64,000 nt of DNA, taken from NCBI GenBank assembly GCA_037127315.1, contig JBBBDQ010000347.1, positions 875,001 to 939,000 on the forward strand. Reading direction: 5' to 3'. Every line of letters starts with the position of its first letter. Within the stretch, counting starts at the first letter, position 1. Source of the stretch: Ascarosepion bandense (taxonomy: Eukaryota; Mollusca; Cephalopoda; Sepiida; Sepiidae). The notes under the pieces are model-generated. The model was given only the letters and a program-made list of their open reading frames with translations. It made no database searches and was not told the DNA's origin. Made by a program: the position numbers and the translations under genes. This document shows positions 42,865 to 55,322 of this stretch, one piece after another.

Positions 42865-44314
42865 AATAGCATAAACATATAAAGACAATACCTGTAATAA
42901 AAATGGAAGAAAATCGATTAGGTAAGGAAAAATATTTATTTTTCATCATTTTTTTACAAAACACACGCGACATTATTTTTCGGACATCGTTGAAAAACTG
43001 TTAATAGTCAGTAATATCACCTTTCTTCTCAATAACTTTTATCAATCTCTCTTCATAATGATCAAACATATGCACAATAACATCTTTACGTGTTTCTATT
43101 AGTTGTTTTTTGGCATCTAGTATCCGTTCCCATAGTTGAGCCTCATTCGTTATTTCAGGTCCCTCATAGACAAGTTACGCAAGCATTTCCCAAACATTTT
43201 CTATTAAATTTAGATCTTGGCTTTTTGCAGGCCATTCCAAAGTAGTCATATTCACTTTAGCCATCCATTCTTTCATGAGTTTTGACACATGGATGCTGTA
43301 GAACGAAATCTTTCCCTATCTCTCTTCTTGACCTTGGTAGGGCTTTCTCGTCCAGCAACTGTTTGTAGCTTTCGCTGTTCTGTCGTCCTTTCAGCCACTC
43401 CAACCATATATTTCCATTAGCAAAGATCATACCCCAAACCGTAACTCCTCCTCCTCCCAACTGTCGTTTGTTCAGTACAGCAGGCTCACCACTTCTCGAC
43501 CAAGTACACAATCCATCGGGCCCATCAAACTTGAAACGCTTCTCATCAGTAAATATAACCTTCTTAAAGTCAACATGCTTTGTTACCCACCTTTTAGCAC
43601 ACTCCAGTCTTGCTCCTTTGTGTTTCTTTGTTAGTGTAATTTTTTTCTTAGCCTTTGCATACTTCAAACCAATCCTATGCAGCGTTCTTTGTACTGTTCG
43701 TTTACATCCAATTCACATTTCTTCTTCACTTTTCTTGCTGTAACTTTTTCTCCAGCTATCAAAAGCCGTGTCACAGTCCTCTTCATTCTCCTATCAGTCC
43801 TCTTGCCAATTGATCTTTCCGTTCTCTCTTCTTTTTCCGCTCGGAGTTTGTCTTCAGCATGTATTCCAACGTTGATTTCGACAGCTTCAAATCCATGGCG
43901 ATCCTTCTGATGCTGAGGCCATCATCCCGCTTCTTCCGTGCCAAACAAACGACTACTTTTGAATGCATTTTACCTCATTAAACTTAATTGTTTTGCCAGT
44001 AAAATAGGACAGATAATTGATTCTAATGATGACAGCTAAGTGTACAAGCAGAAAATTTACATACAGCAACATATACATGACCTTAGCTCTTAATAAAATA
44101 GGATTTTTTATCATGTCCAAAAAATAGTGTCGCGCAAGTTTTCGCAAAAATCACAAAAAACTAAAATTATCAAAGCCAAACTAAAAAAAATGATTACAGT
44201 AGTAGTGGATTTTCACTTCTCAACTACGTACTTACAATATCAAAAGTTTTTGGCACTAGTAACCACCTTGAAGTACTTTTTTCAAAGTGTCCGAAAAATA
44301 TTGTCGGGCCCCTG
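42786..44314 (-). mobile_element. Tc1/mariner transposon inside LINE-J
   Basis: A 1,529-bp element with 31-bp terminal inverted repeats, starting CAGGGGACCGACAATATTT on the left and CAGGGGCCCGACAATATTT on the right (reverse complement). They have one mismatch, A/C at the eighth base. TA target duplications sit at 42784-42785 and 44315-44316. LINE-J sequence resumes right after it (ACTCACACCC). The transposase is on the minus strand and broken. Outside the coding part the interior is AT-rich. Confidence 0.95.
43001..43968 (-). pseudogene. Tc1/mariner transposase, broken
   Basis: DDE transposase of the enclosing transposon. N-terminus at 43968: MHSKVVVCLARKKRDDG, with a helix-turn-helix (LSIRRIAMDLKLSKSTLEYML). 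A frame break near 43800 follows, and the second DNA-binding part (RMKRTVTRLLIAGEK) continues in another frame. The frame at 43667-43257 holds KKVIFTDEKRFKFDGPDG with the first catalytic Asp, and VTVWGMIF. The block around the second catalytic Asp (expected HDNA) is deleted, leaving FVLQHP. Next come TTLEWPAKSQDLNLIENVWEML with the third acid (Glu), an in-frame stop, and a recognisable end (LIETRKDVIVHMFDHYEERLIKVIEKKGDITDY) to 43001. Two acids are kept and one lost, so it is inactive. Confidence 0.9.
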
Positions 44315-44463
44315 TAACTCACACCCACTATCTCCAACTCTCTCCCTATGTACATCCTGAGTCGTCTATCACCCTCCTTCTGACATTTCCTATACCCAAT
44401 CCCTCTATGTAACCCCCTGCGCTATAGTGGCAGTGGAATGCCTTGATTGGGGTGACACGATTA

Positions 44464-44464
44464 A

Positions 44465-44512
<48 letters not shown>
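44464..44512. repeat. (AT)n(AG)n compound microsatellite
   Basis: The AT run starts at the end of the LINE-J tail, then an AG run. Confidence 0.9.
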
Positions 44513-44513
<1 letters not shown>

Positions 44514-44536
44514 TAGATAGACAGATAGATAGATAA

Positions 44537-44571
<35 letters not shown>

Positions 44572-44584
44572 TGAAGAAACTTCC

Positions 44585-44622
<38 letters not shown>

Positions 44623-44721
44623 GGATACAGATGGACAGAGAGATAGAGAGATATAGAGAAAGAGAGAAAAGCACTAAGACATATTAAGATAAACAGAAGC
44701 TATTAAATAATGTATTTCTTT

Positions 44722-44773
<52 letters not shown>

Positions 44774-44790
44774 CAGATAGATGCATTTAG
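44512..44790. repeat. GATA tetranucleotide arrays
   Basis: Arrays of TAGA units at 44512-44570, 44587-44625 and 44725-44780 with short interruptions (ATGAAGAAACTTCC). Minus-strand frames through them encode Ser-Ile-Tyr-Leu repeats and are artefacts. Confidence 0.95.
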
Positions 44791-44892
44791 ATGAATAGAT
44801 ATATATGAACAGATAGACAGATGAAAGAAATAAGACATATGAAGTAAAAAAGAATCTATATAAAAATGTAATTCTCTGATATAAATAGATGG

Positions 44893-44895
<3 letters not shown>

Positions 44896-44932
<37 letters not shown>
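44896..44932. repeat. (AT)n microsatellite
   Basis: AT run. Confidence 0.95.
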
Positions 44933-44935
<3 letters not shown>

Positions 44936-45415
44936 TGGAGTGTGGGTATAGAAGAATCCAAAGGAGTATCCTGTACATACAGTGCTAGGATAAATCTCTA
45001 AGAGAGCTCTAAACATATATGCATATAAATTCAGTTATAGCAAATATAAGAAAAATTAAGACAGACACGTTATTTCATGGTGAATCGGAAGTGTAGGCCT
45101 ATTTCAGGCAAAAACATCGTCAGCTTCCGTCTTTATTTAACAAAGGATTTTACACGAATGAGAGCCACAAAAAACTAAAAAAAGCGAATAAAAATAACGG
45201 TCGCTCCCTTAAAAGAGAAAATTTAAGAAAAATACATCCGTTCGGCGAACACATACACATATTCATATACAATCATTTATACGCGCAACATATAATCAGA
45301 TGACACGCGTAGCGGCCAATATCACCAAAAGTTCGCAGATACAGTCGTCTAACATTTAGATTGCAGATCTGTGGATTTGAAACCTAAAGAAAGTGGGTTA
45401 GGTGAGAAAGCGAGT

Positions 45416-45417
<2 letters not shown>

Positions 45418-45456
<39 letters not shown>
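45418..45456. repeat. (AG)n tract in a purine-rich region
   Basis: AG run followed by 150 bp of purine-rich DNA (45457-45630). The Lys/Glu/Arg-rich frame here (45402-45617) is a low-complexity artefact. Confidence 0.9.
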
Positions 45457-45459
<3 letters not shown>

Positions 45460-45891
45460 AAGCGTTAAAAAGAAAGGTCAAGAATCTTGAAGCGCAAACG
45501 AAAAGAGAAGAAGAAAAAAGAAAAGCGGAGCAAAGGAATAAATTTAAATTAGAAAGAAAAGATGATAGAATAAAAAAGAGAGAGAAAAAGAAAATAAAAA
45601 TAAAAAATAAAAAATAAAAAAATGAAGAGACAATATGAGTTAACGGTAAAAAAAACTGGAGTCTAAAAATTAAAAATATATTTAAGAGATAAGAGTTAGT
45701 TAATCTGTTCTGATCACAAAATACTCACACTATTATATAAACAAAATTATACTAATTATACAATCAACAAAACAAATATAATACAATATAAAATTTTAAA
45801 AAAATTAATTTAAAAGTAAACCTAATTTTTTCTATTTAAATTTAGTTGTTAAATTAAATTTAAATTTTTAAATATTTAAATTTAGTTGTTT

Positions 45892-46345
45892 TCTTCTATA
45901 AATACTTTCACGGCTTCTGCTCCGATGAACTTAGATCACTAGTGCCCTCTAAATACAAATTTGAACGAGATACTAGATTAGCAACTAGATCCCACCCTTT
46001 TACAGTGAAACCGATAAAATGCAGCCGTAACTTCTACTCCAACAGTTTCTTTCCTCGCACTTCCCGACTGTGGAATTCTCTTCCAAACGATTGCTCCCCC
46101 AACGGCTACAATCTCCAGGAGTTTAAATGTAAGGTCAATAGACACCTCCTAACACACTAACCTGCTCCCATTCTATCAAGCACTCTTCCCAACCCTCATC
46201 CTCGCTATCCTTACTCATCTGTCACCTTCCTCCTGACATTCCCTATGTCTAACTACTTCTCTTTACCTTCCCCTATGTAGCCCCATGCGCAATAGTGGCA
46301 GTGGAATGCCTTGCTTGGGGTGAGATGATTAAAAAAAAAACAAAA
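45892..46345 (+). mobile_element. LINE-J 3' fragment with tail
   Basis: Frame at 45892-46160 reads YKYFHGFCSDELRSLVP...RDTRLATRSHPFTVKPIKC...SRLWNSLPNDC...NLQEFKCKVNRHLLTH and stops TAA. This confirms the natural LINE-J stop position that the mariner broke at 42.78 kb. The 3' UTR and tail (GTGGCAGTGGAATGCCTTGCTTGGGGTGAGATGATT plus A-run) end near 46345. It is truncated at the 5' end within AT-rich DNA. Confidence 0.9.
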
Positions 46346-46599
46346 AAAAACTTAATTATTAAGTTTAAAAATAAATTTACATATTACTCGTGGAAGGATA
46401 AAAAATCGGAATTTTTTAAAAACTAAAATTAAACAACTAATAGTTAATCAATTCGTTTTAATCACCACACCAACTATATTATCAAAATTATACTAATTAT
46501 TCGGTTAACAATACAACAAAAATAATAATAATACCATTTTGCCGGTAAAGTTTCCAGTCAGCCGTACACTTGTAATAAAATTTTCCCATTCTTATTTCA

Positions 46600-46692
46600 T
46601 GTGCCTATCTCGACTAGAAGCAAATGGAAGTCCAGTCACACTGATGAACTGTAAAATAGCGGAACATGCTTGTATGTTGATGTCTAACATAA
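46600..46692 (+). repeat. hammerhead-type repeat, decayed copy
   Basis: TCTCGACTAGAAGC, TCCAGTCACACTGATGAACTGTAAAATAGCGGAACATGCTTGTATGTTGATG. CTGATGA (46641-46647) is intact, but the helix is mismatched and GAAA became GGAA. It is closest to the 31-kb subfamily (CACACTAATGAACTGT...GCTTGTATGTGGATGG). Confidence 0.65.
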
Positions 46693-46925
46693 ATTTTAAT
46701 ATATTTATATATACCTTTCGTTTGTTCTTTAATACGGTAGCAACAGTGAGCCGCCACATCATGTGTATTTACTAGAACATAAGGTCAGTTCATGTAACAG
46801 TAAGAAAAAGTTACAATGTACGGGAAATTGTGGAGTGCCCTACACCCTAATGTTTCACCATACATAGAAGAAAAACGACAACAAACTCTCATCGAACAGT
46901 TTTGGTATCACTTTTTTTCTTTTTT

Positions 46926-47415
46926 TAAATCATTTCACCCCAAGCAAGGGATTCCACTGCAACAATTACGCAGGGGGTTATATAGGGAAAATTGATGAGA
47001 AAAAGTGGTTAGTTTAGGAAATATCGGAAGGAGGGTGATAGACGCATGAGGATACCGAGGAAGGAGATTGGGTCGATGGGAAGAGTGTTTGAGAGAATGG
47101 ATGCTAGTTAGTGTGATAAGAGGTGTCTATTGACCTTACATTTAAACTCTTGGAAATTGTAGCTGACGGGGAAGTAAGTATATGGAAGGGAATTCCACAG
47201 GCGGGAGGTGCAAGAAAATCAGCTGTTAGAATAGAAATTGCGGTTACATTTTATCTGTTTCACTGTAAAAGAGTGGGACCTAGTTGCTAATCTAGTATTT
47301 CGTGCAAATTTCCCGTTGTATTTTGTCAAGAACCCCGAGGAGAATATCAGGGGCATCCAGATGTGGTAGCAGTATTCAATACACGGGTGGATGGTAGATT
47401 TATTCTGTAGGTGGG
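46926..47415 (-). mobile_element. LINE-J 3' fragment with tail, minus strand
   Basis: Plus strand starts with a T-run, then ATCATTTCACCCCAAGCAAGG (the tail reversed). The reverse complement then gives the coding landmarks EFKCKVN near 47140, a SRLWN-equivalent, and TVK..KC. Near 47320 a deletion joins the R-F-E region to LDKIQ sequence. It is decayed and extends to about 47415. Confidence 0.8.
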
Positions 47416-47479
47416 AGGCTACAATGTTTTAATATGAAAGTGGGTGATATTCTCCAAAACGTTTGGAAAAGTTTGTGCT

Positions 47480-47800
47480 AGTTCATATCTTCTTACAAAT
47501 ATTTTACCACCTTTGATTTTGAGATGCCAAAAATCAAGCAATTAGTCTTTATATATCTGGGAAGTGTTTTAAAAATGTCGAAAATGTGATACCGAGATCT
47601 GAAGGCACATTGGAATAGTAAAAGATGCGTTCCAAAACCTTGATAAAGAGATAAGAGAATTCGTTCGAAAAAAAGTCGGTGAGTAGTTACATATTATAAG
47701 TCCCCCTAAATGGTAAACAATTTCCTTAAGGATGAAAACCAAACATAATGCAACAGAAATTTTGATCTAAAAATGCATGCCGAGAACGGAAAGAGAAAGC
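47480..47800 (+). mobile_element. RTE-like LINE fragment, decayed
   Basis: Reads IKQLVFIYLGSVL (compare IKQVQEFKYLGSVL at 28.16 kb), with later scraps of the EIRRRIGMAKDA and DRKISIETKK regions in other frames. No intact frame. Confidence 0.6.
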
Positions 47801-48147
47801 AACGATTGATTAGATGTCATTCTGCTTTCACAAATGAATAAATGGTAGATAATATTCAGCTTTTGTGCGTATTAATCTTCATGTGTACATGAAGACAGTG
47901 ATATGTACGTTATAGATTGTAGTTTTGTTGACGAGTTATTTAGGAATACAGTTTGCTTTAAGATATTATAGGATACTATTCAGACTAATGTCATAAAAGT
48001 GAACTTTCGTGTTGGTTTGGTTGGTTCATCTTGTTCTGTTGTATATCTACCTATCCAAAGACGAAATCTAGATAGTTTGTTCATACTTTTATATTTACAA
48101 CAAAAAGATATGTTTTTAGATGTATAATTTGTAGATAGGCGTTCATT

Positions 48148-48430
48148 ATGCAAAAAGAAAAATTATCAGAAATAAAGTATGTAGACGTTAAAATAAATAT
48201 TCAAACTATAAGCTGTCTGCTTGATACAGGAACTGACATATCTATAATCTACGAAGTAACAGGGAAGAAATTAGTATGACCGAAATTACAAACCCTGAGA
48301 AAAATAGCTAGAGGTGTTTCTGGAAGTAGGTTAAAGTGTCTTTCGACGATTCGACTTCCACTCCCTTTTCGTTCTGGATTATCATTTTATGAACTCTCTG
48401 TTACTCGTACTTTTTCATACAATAATCTCT
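48148..48430 (+). pseudogene. retroviral-type aspartic protease fragment (LTR retroelement)
   Basis: From ATG 48148 the frame reads MQKEKLSEIKYVDVKINIQ, then CLLDTGTDISIIYEVTGKKL. This contains the D-T-G catalytic motif and the following strand of a retropepsin. After a stop at 48277 the same frame continues PKLQTLRKIARGVSGSRLKCLSTIRLPLPF, the flap and second half of the fold, to about 48430. No gag or RT flanks are visible. It is probably a Ty3/gypsy-type remnant, and unrelated to the 35-kb LTR element as far as I can see. Confidence 0.65.
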
Positions 48431-48435
48431 GGTAT

Positions 48436-48530
48436 TTATTTACCACTTACGTGTTTATTTACCACTTACGTGCTTATTTACCACTTACGTGTTTATTTAC
48501 CACTTACGTGTTTATTTACCACTTACGTGC
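48436..48530. repeat. 19-bp minisatellite, five units
   Basis: Exact units TTATTTACCACTTACGTG(T/C). Because 19 is not a multiple of 3, the overlapping frame (48389-48628) repeats with a 57-base period; it is an artefact. Confidence 0.95.
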
Positions 48531-48624
48531 TGTGTAAATATTTGCATTCAGGATTTACCTTATTGTTTATATTGTTCATGAAATTTATTGTTAATAATTT
48601 TACCATGAAAACGTACTGTTGTGT

Positions 48625-48815
48625 TTAGTTTGGAATTTCACTATTTGCTCATAGAAGGACCCCTAACTGGTGCTACCACTCCCGATCAGAGTAGACATGA
48701 TTCCACGATCCTCAAAACTTCCAAACTCTCGATCAGACACCTTGCTGCCGAACGTAGTTTATCGTCATACCAGGACGATATAAGCAACGAGAAAGCGTTA
48801 ACAAAAACGGAATAA
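48625..48815 (+). repeat. dispersed repeat family R, copy 2
   Basis: Shares ACTATTTGCTCATAG, AACTGGTGCTACCACTC and CACCTTGCTGCC with 10262-10450 in the same order. It has no coding potential and borders no known element. Confidence 0.7.
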
Positions 48816-49464
48816 TAAACGACAGTTATACTTAGAATCAAAGATGTTAAAAATACTTAGCTGCACTAGTTTGAATCAAAATTTGTTCGTATTTAAAATT
48901 TTGGTTAAACAATTATATAAATTAGACAAAAAAGGCATTTATTCAAGAAAATATATCCCGTCATACTTTACTTTCAATTTCCATCATTGTGTTAGTAGCT
49001 GTTCCATGTTTATAACGTTTGGCAGGTTTATAGTAAAAGAAGTATCCCTGTGCCCGTTTGCAAACTCCTTTATATTGTTAAAACATCCTCTTGCGCTGGA
49101 AATGTGTCATAGGTCGGAAAATGGAATGATCAGATGGTGGAAGTTCTTAACTGCAGACTGAGTGAGGCATCACTTCCAGCTTTTGAATTCTCCCAAGTGT
49201 TTGATTAGTCACATTGGCAGTGTAGGCTGTGACATTAAATGTTTTAAAAGTGCGCTTTTTCCATTTACCAATTTCGGGTAACCTATTTTCAAAACGGCAT
49301 ATTCTCACTGCAACTGTTGAGAATAAATGTCAATATTCACAGCATGACCATCTTGGACAAGCTTAAAGTGCTACAAATCTTCAAAATTCTAGCAAGCATA
49401 CAATTATGCTTCTGTTAATACCTTCCTGGCCAAAATATAGCCACTGACTTCTCTTACGAAATTA

Positions 49465-50012
49465 CAGGGGATGGACAAAATATTGTAAAAATTAAATACC
49501 TTAATAGCATAATTTGGAAAGATTAATTAAACAGCCAAAAGCATGTCTATTTTTATGTTTGTTGATTTAATATTAGTAGTACTTATGTTTTTTGCTAAAT
49601 TCTTTGTTTTTTATAGATATTATTTAAATTAAATTATTAGAATCAGCAGTCAGCAGAATTTAAGAATTTTAAGCGATCAACTGGTTAAGGAACTATTTCC
49701 GGAGGGAAACGCCAACTTTCAAAATAAGGTACCCATTCATTCTGTTAAAGTTGTAGCTGAATGGCACGAGGAAAAGTCTAATGAAATAGAACATCTTATC
49801 TGACAAATACAGTCCCAGGATCTCAACATAATTGAATATGTATGGCTCATTTTAGTAAGAAAAAACGAAAAGTCGATATCCTCTACCGTTATCATTGAAA
49901 AAAGTGGAAACAGTTTTAGCTGAACAATTGATAAAAAAACTCCTCTGGAAACAATTCAAACCTTGTACTTGCCGATTCCAATCAGAATTCAAGCTGTAAT
50001 TGCTGCCTAAGT
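49465..50012 (+). mobile_element. Tc1-like transposon remnant
   Basis: A TIR-like start TA/CAGGGGATGGACAAAATATTG at 49463-49486. Transposase scraps follow from about 49640: FPEGNANFQNKVPIHSVKVVAEW, HLI.QIQSQDLNIIEYVWLIL (third catalytic Glu), and PIPIRIQAVIAAK. The first catalytic region and the other terminal repeat are missing. Its TIR begins CAGGGGA like the 42.8-kb element, but then differs, so it is another family. Confidence 0.75.
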
Positions 50013-50901
50013 TGATGCTACTCTATATGGCAAAACATTTGTTAGAAATTTCAAGGAGTTTCCATTATTTTCTTCACTCACTTTAGATCTATTTTCCTTT
50101 TCTAGCACCGATCAGACTACTAAAAAAGTTATCTTTACGATTTGCTAGCAGCTCTTTGTAAATATGAACAGCCTGCTCATTGTTAATTTATAAGCTTCTG
50201 AATAGCCTCTGTTCAAAATAACATCATAGTGGTGTTAATAGACGATGTAGTAGAAATTGATATTGCTGATAATGTATGCATTCTTGTACTTCCAATATAA
50301 CATCATTTTCTTCAGGAAAAGGTCTATCTGACCTTTATAAATTGAGGCTGGTGTCCCTTTTCTTGAGGCAGGTATCCCTTTTCTTGAGAGATTCTTCAGA
50401 GTTCCACAGCCTTCCACTTTTTATTTTGACGTTACACCTGCATCAGCTCTTTTTCCACCGACCCGTAGAGTAAAATGGCTAATAGCATTTTTCTTGATCA
50501 AAGCCAGAAATTAAGGAAGAAACACATGTTTATATGTTATACATAAAAATAAAAAAAATACTAAATAAATCAATATCGAATGAAAAATTTTAATGAATTA
50601 CTGATTTAAAAGAGAAACATTTTGCCAAAAATCCTTTGACGTTGTATCATGAGAAAATAAGGCAAGGAAACCTTAACCCTCACAGAATGTATCTCAGGCA
50701 AAAAGAAGCAAGGGAAGCAATAGCTAAGCAACCTAACATTACTTCTATAATTTATTGAAAATATAGTCGGAGTGATATTAAAATAAATGCAAATTTAATT
50801 AATAGATGATAAAATGATATGTTTGATGAGGTTTACTATTACCCACATCCTTTCGCTTTCATTATTTCTTGTAAGTGTCAATTTTTTCAGGTATTCTTTA
50901 A
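50013..50901. other. no recognised gene
   Basis: AT-rich. The frame at 50276-50473 includes a short CTTTTCTTGAGGCAGGTATCC duplication (about 20 bp, near 50355-50395). No domain. Confidence 0.5.
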
Positions 50902-50956
50902 TATGAGTCTCATACGTTAATATGAGTCTCATACATTAATATGAGTCTCATACGTT
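50902..50956. repeat. 21-bp tandem repeat, about 2.6 units
   Basis: Units TATGAGTCTCATACGTTAA. Each contains the odd-spaced palindrome ATGAGTCTCAT. Confidence 0.9.
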
Positions 50957-51535
50957 ACAAGTTTCTTTTATTCTAGTATTAGTTTTCTTCTTTATTGATA
51001 TTTTTATGTAATTGTTTTTGTTAATTTAATTTTGCGACCATAGTATTCTCACCATTCTTTCGGTTGAGCAGTTTTTCATTGCCTAAACTATTCTTTTTAT
51101 CTGTGAGGAATTTTTTTTCAGCATTAAATGTCATATAAGATGAATGATAAGCCTGTCTTTAAAACGAAGGAATTTTTCCTGTTTCTTAATAGCCTTTGGT
51201 AGTCATCTATCGCAATTCCAATTTGTCTTCGGTTTGCTCTGTGAGAAAAAATCAGTTGAAGGCAAATGCATTTTTTCTATTATTATGCTGATATATAGAA
51301 AAGTCCATATTTTTCGTAACCATATTTGCCATTGAGCTGATTCATCTTTGTTTAATGTTGCTGAGGCCGTACGCAGAAACAGGTTTCATAGACTTTATAT
51401 ATGATAAATATTGAGAGTATAAGTTACGCGGCATTATTCAATATTTAATGAATAAATCTTTTCTTTCAATGAAAAGTCTTTTCTTTAATTCCTCTAATTC
51501 TCCAGTTATATTTTCAACATATTTCTCGTAAACCT
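50957..51535. other. no recognised feature
   Basis: AT-rich, short frames only. Confidence 0.5.
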
Positions 51536-52190
51536 GTAAATCTGTACAGTGGTTAGTTAATAATAGTGACAAGAAATAATTAATTACGTTTTAATTGATT
51601 AAGATTGACAAAACTGTATAGTGGTTAATTAATAATAGTGACAAGAATTAATTAATTATGTATTAATTAATTAAGATTGACAAAACTGTACAGTGCTTAG
51701 TTAATAATAGTGACAAGAATTAATTAATTACGTATTAATTAATTAAGATTGACAAAACTGTATAGTGGTTAGTTAATAATTTACAAGAATTAATTAATTA
51801 CGTATTAATTAATTAAGATTGACAAAACTGTATAGTGGTTAGTTAATAATTTACAAGAATTAATTAATTACGTATTAATTAATTAAGATTGACAAAACTG
51901 TACAGTGGTTAGTTAATAATAGTGACAAGAAATAATTAATTACGTATTAATTGATTAAGATTGCCAAAACTGTACAGTGGTTAGTTAATAATAGTGACAA
52001 GAAATAATTAATTACGTATTACTTAATTAAGATTGACAAAACTGTACAGTGGTTAGTTAATAATAGTGACAAGAAATAATTAATTACGTATTAATTGATT
52101 AAGATTGCCAAAACTGTACAGTGGTTAGTTAATAATAGTGACAAGAAATAATTAATTACGTATTAATTGATTAAGATTGACAAAACTCAT
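51536..52190. repeat. 70-72 bp AT-rich minisatellite, about nine units
   Basis: The unit contains GTACAGTGGTTAGTTAATAA, then TGACAAGAAATAATTAATTACG and ATTGATTAAGATTGACAAAAC. The AAGATTG landmark falls at 51601, 51673, 51745, 51815, 51885 and 51957. Two units are 70 bp because AGTGACAAG became TTACAAG. Two subtypes are interspersed (ATTAATTAATTACG and AATAATTAATTACG). Confidence 0.95.
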
Positions 52191-52504
52191 CCTTGAATGG
52201 TAGTCACATTTGAATTTGATCGTTAGACAATCTGGAATTAATGGAATGATATTGGGGAACAGCATCTCGAAGTACTAAACTGCAAAAATACTATAGCTGT
52301 CATGATTTGTGACTGTTCCTAAGAAAGAAAAACTCTAACAGAAGGTGGGATCAAACGATGTAAAAGAGGAACATATTCGCCAGCTCTTAGAATAAATGCC
52401 GACAATCTCTGAAATGCATGATTGCTTAACTGACGGCTTTCGTTTTCCCAATTTTTAAAAGTCTAAAAACGGCCGTTCCATGTAAATGTTCAAACATTTA
52501 ATCA

Positions 52505-52990
52505 CGTCACACCAAGCAAGGCGGTAAGGCCACTGGTGTGCAGGGGGCTACGTAAGAGTGAATAGATTGGAAAAGAGAAAGCCGGAAACCACGACCTAAA
52601 CAGGGAACAAGGGATGAGCTTCTACACCTATTCAACAGACGTGGGTAGAGTGTGAACCAGGAGATAGTTCAGTCTATCTACTCCAATTGAAAAAAAAAAA
52701 GGAAATGTGAAAAGATTGAGAAAAGAGAAAGCCGGAAACCACATCCTAAACAGGGAACAAGGGATAAGCCTCTACACCTGTTCAACAGACGTGGGTGGAG
52801 TGTGAACCGGGAGATAGTTCAGTCTATCTACTCCGATTAAAACAAAATTAACAAAAAAGAAAGTGGAAAGATTGGAAAAGGGAAAGCCGGAAACCACATC
52901 CTAAACAGGGAACAAGGGATGAGCCTATACACCTGTTCAATAGACGTGGGTGAAGTGTGAACCTTGCGATAGTTCAGTCTATCTACTCCA
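52505..52990 (-). mobile_element. three 150-155 bp tandem units on a LINE-type tail, minus strand
   Basis: Plus strand starts TTTAATCACGTCACACCAAGCAAGGCGG (the tail reversed). The unit then recurs with GCCGGAAACC at 52581, 52731 and 52886 (spacing 150 and 155). The A-rich linkers between units vary in length. It is the same family as at 18.45 kb (one unit) and 40.98 kb (two units). Confidence 0.88.
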
Positions 52991-53071
52991 ATTAAATTTT
53001 TTATTTCCAAGAAAATTGTTATCTAACTTTAAAAAAAGACTTTAAAATAAACTAGTACGTAGTGACTCCTC

Positions 53072-53850
53072 TTGAAAATTGACAAAATTTGTCATGGCCG
53101 CACTGAAAAAGGTTTTAGCCTCCATGCTGACATAGTTGCTACGTTAGTCGATAGCACACAAGCTTTATCAACAGCGCAAATGTGGGTCGATGAATTTCGG
53201 TGTCGAAGAGAAAGTTTTGAATATGACCCAGTCTGCACGTTCTATAAAATTGATCGCACTCACCACATGATGATGTATGAAAGACGATTGACTATAAATC
53301 AAATAACAATTTCTATTAGTGTATTTCATAGGAAAGTTAAAAAGATTCTGCACAAAGTACATAACATAAGAAAGGTTTACGCGGAGTTGGTTCTACGTCT
53401 GAACAAAAGTGCACAGGTCGATCTCATCACTGGCTCATGTTGCTTAAGGCAGATCCAGGAGGTTTCATTGAAAAATTCCAAACCCAAAATAAGTTATGGA
53501 TTCTCTTTTAGCTAGAGACAGAGAAACAACAAATGCAGTTTCAATACCTCTCCTCACCTGCTCCGAAAACGACCATGGTCGTTTCATCTGTAGAGAATGT
53601 GATGGTATCAATTTTTGCGTGATAAAACCGTTGTGTTTATTGACCATCTTCAAAAAGAACCATGCTATGAATGAAGATTACTATGTCAACTTGCTGAGGC
53701 AGATACGAAACGCTGTCAAGACAAAACGACCAGAGAGGTGGATTTGTTCCATCAAGACAAAACTCTAACATAAAATTCTTCGTTTCAAAGTATCTTGTGA
53801 CAAACTGATTTTGAACTGGTAGATCGATTTCGTTTAAATTTTTAACAGAA
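53072..53850 (+). pseudogene. Mos1-type mariner transposase remnant
   Basis: The first frame (to 53515) begins without ATG and carries the N-terminal DNA-binding region of mariner transposases. Landmarks are DIVATLVDSTQALSTAQMWVDEF, RRLTINQI (family DRRLTVRQIAE), KKILHKVHNIRKVYAELVLRL, and LITGSCCLRQIQ. Later frames give DPGGFIEKFQTQNKLW (53455-53505), then the DYYVNLLRQIRNAVKTKRPE region (53680-53740), and ICSIKTKL where a HQDNAP block is expected. Stops and shifts break it and the catalytic acids are not all traceable. No TIRs were found. SETMAR/Mos1 similarity is from recall. Confidence 0.75.

Positions 53851-55322
<1,472 letters not shown>

Larger units (their letters stand above)
41757..44463 (+). 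mobile_element. LINE-J copy, interrupted by a Tc1/mariner element
   Basis: The best-kept LINE-J copy. It is 5' truncated inside the RT domain at about 41757 and keeps one open frame to its natural C-terminus, then the 3' UTR and tail (CTATAGTGGCAGTGGAATGCCTTGATTGGGGTGACACGATT) ending near 44463. A mariner-type transposon at 42786-44314 splits coding region from 3' UTR. Because the frame is undamaged, this insertion is younger than the 19-kb and 24-kb copies. Confidence 0.92.

Noticed and set aside
44405..45016. Minus-strand frames rich in Ser-Ile-Tyr-Leu
   Set aside because: Direct translation of GATA and AT microsatellites.
45060..45130. CTGACGA...GAAA on the minus strand as another hammerhead
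   Set aside because: The sequence between the two motifs forms no convincing helix II.
48389..48628. 79-codon frame with internal peptide repeats
   Set aside because: Produced by the 19-bp minisatellite.
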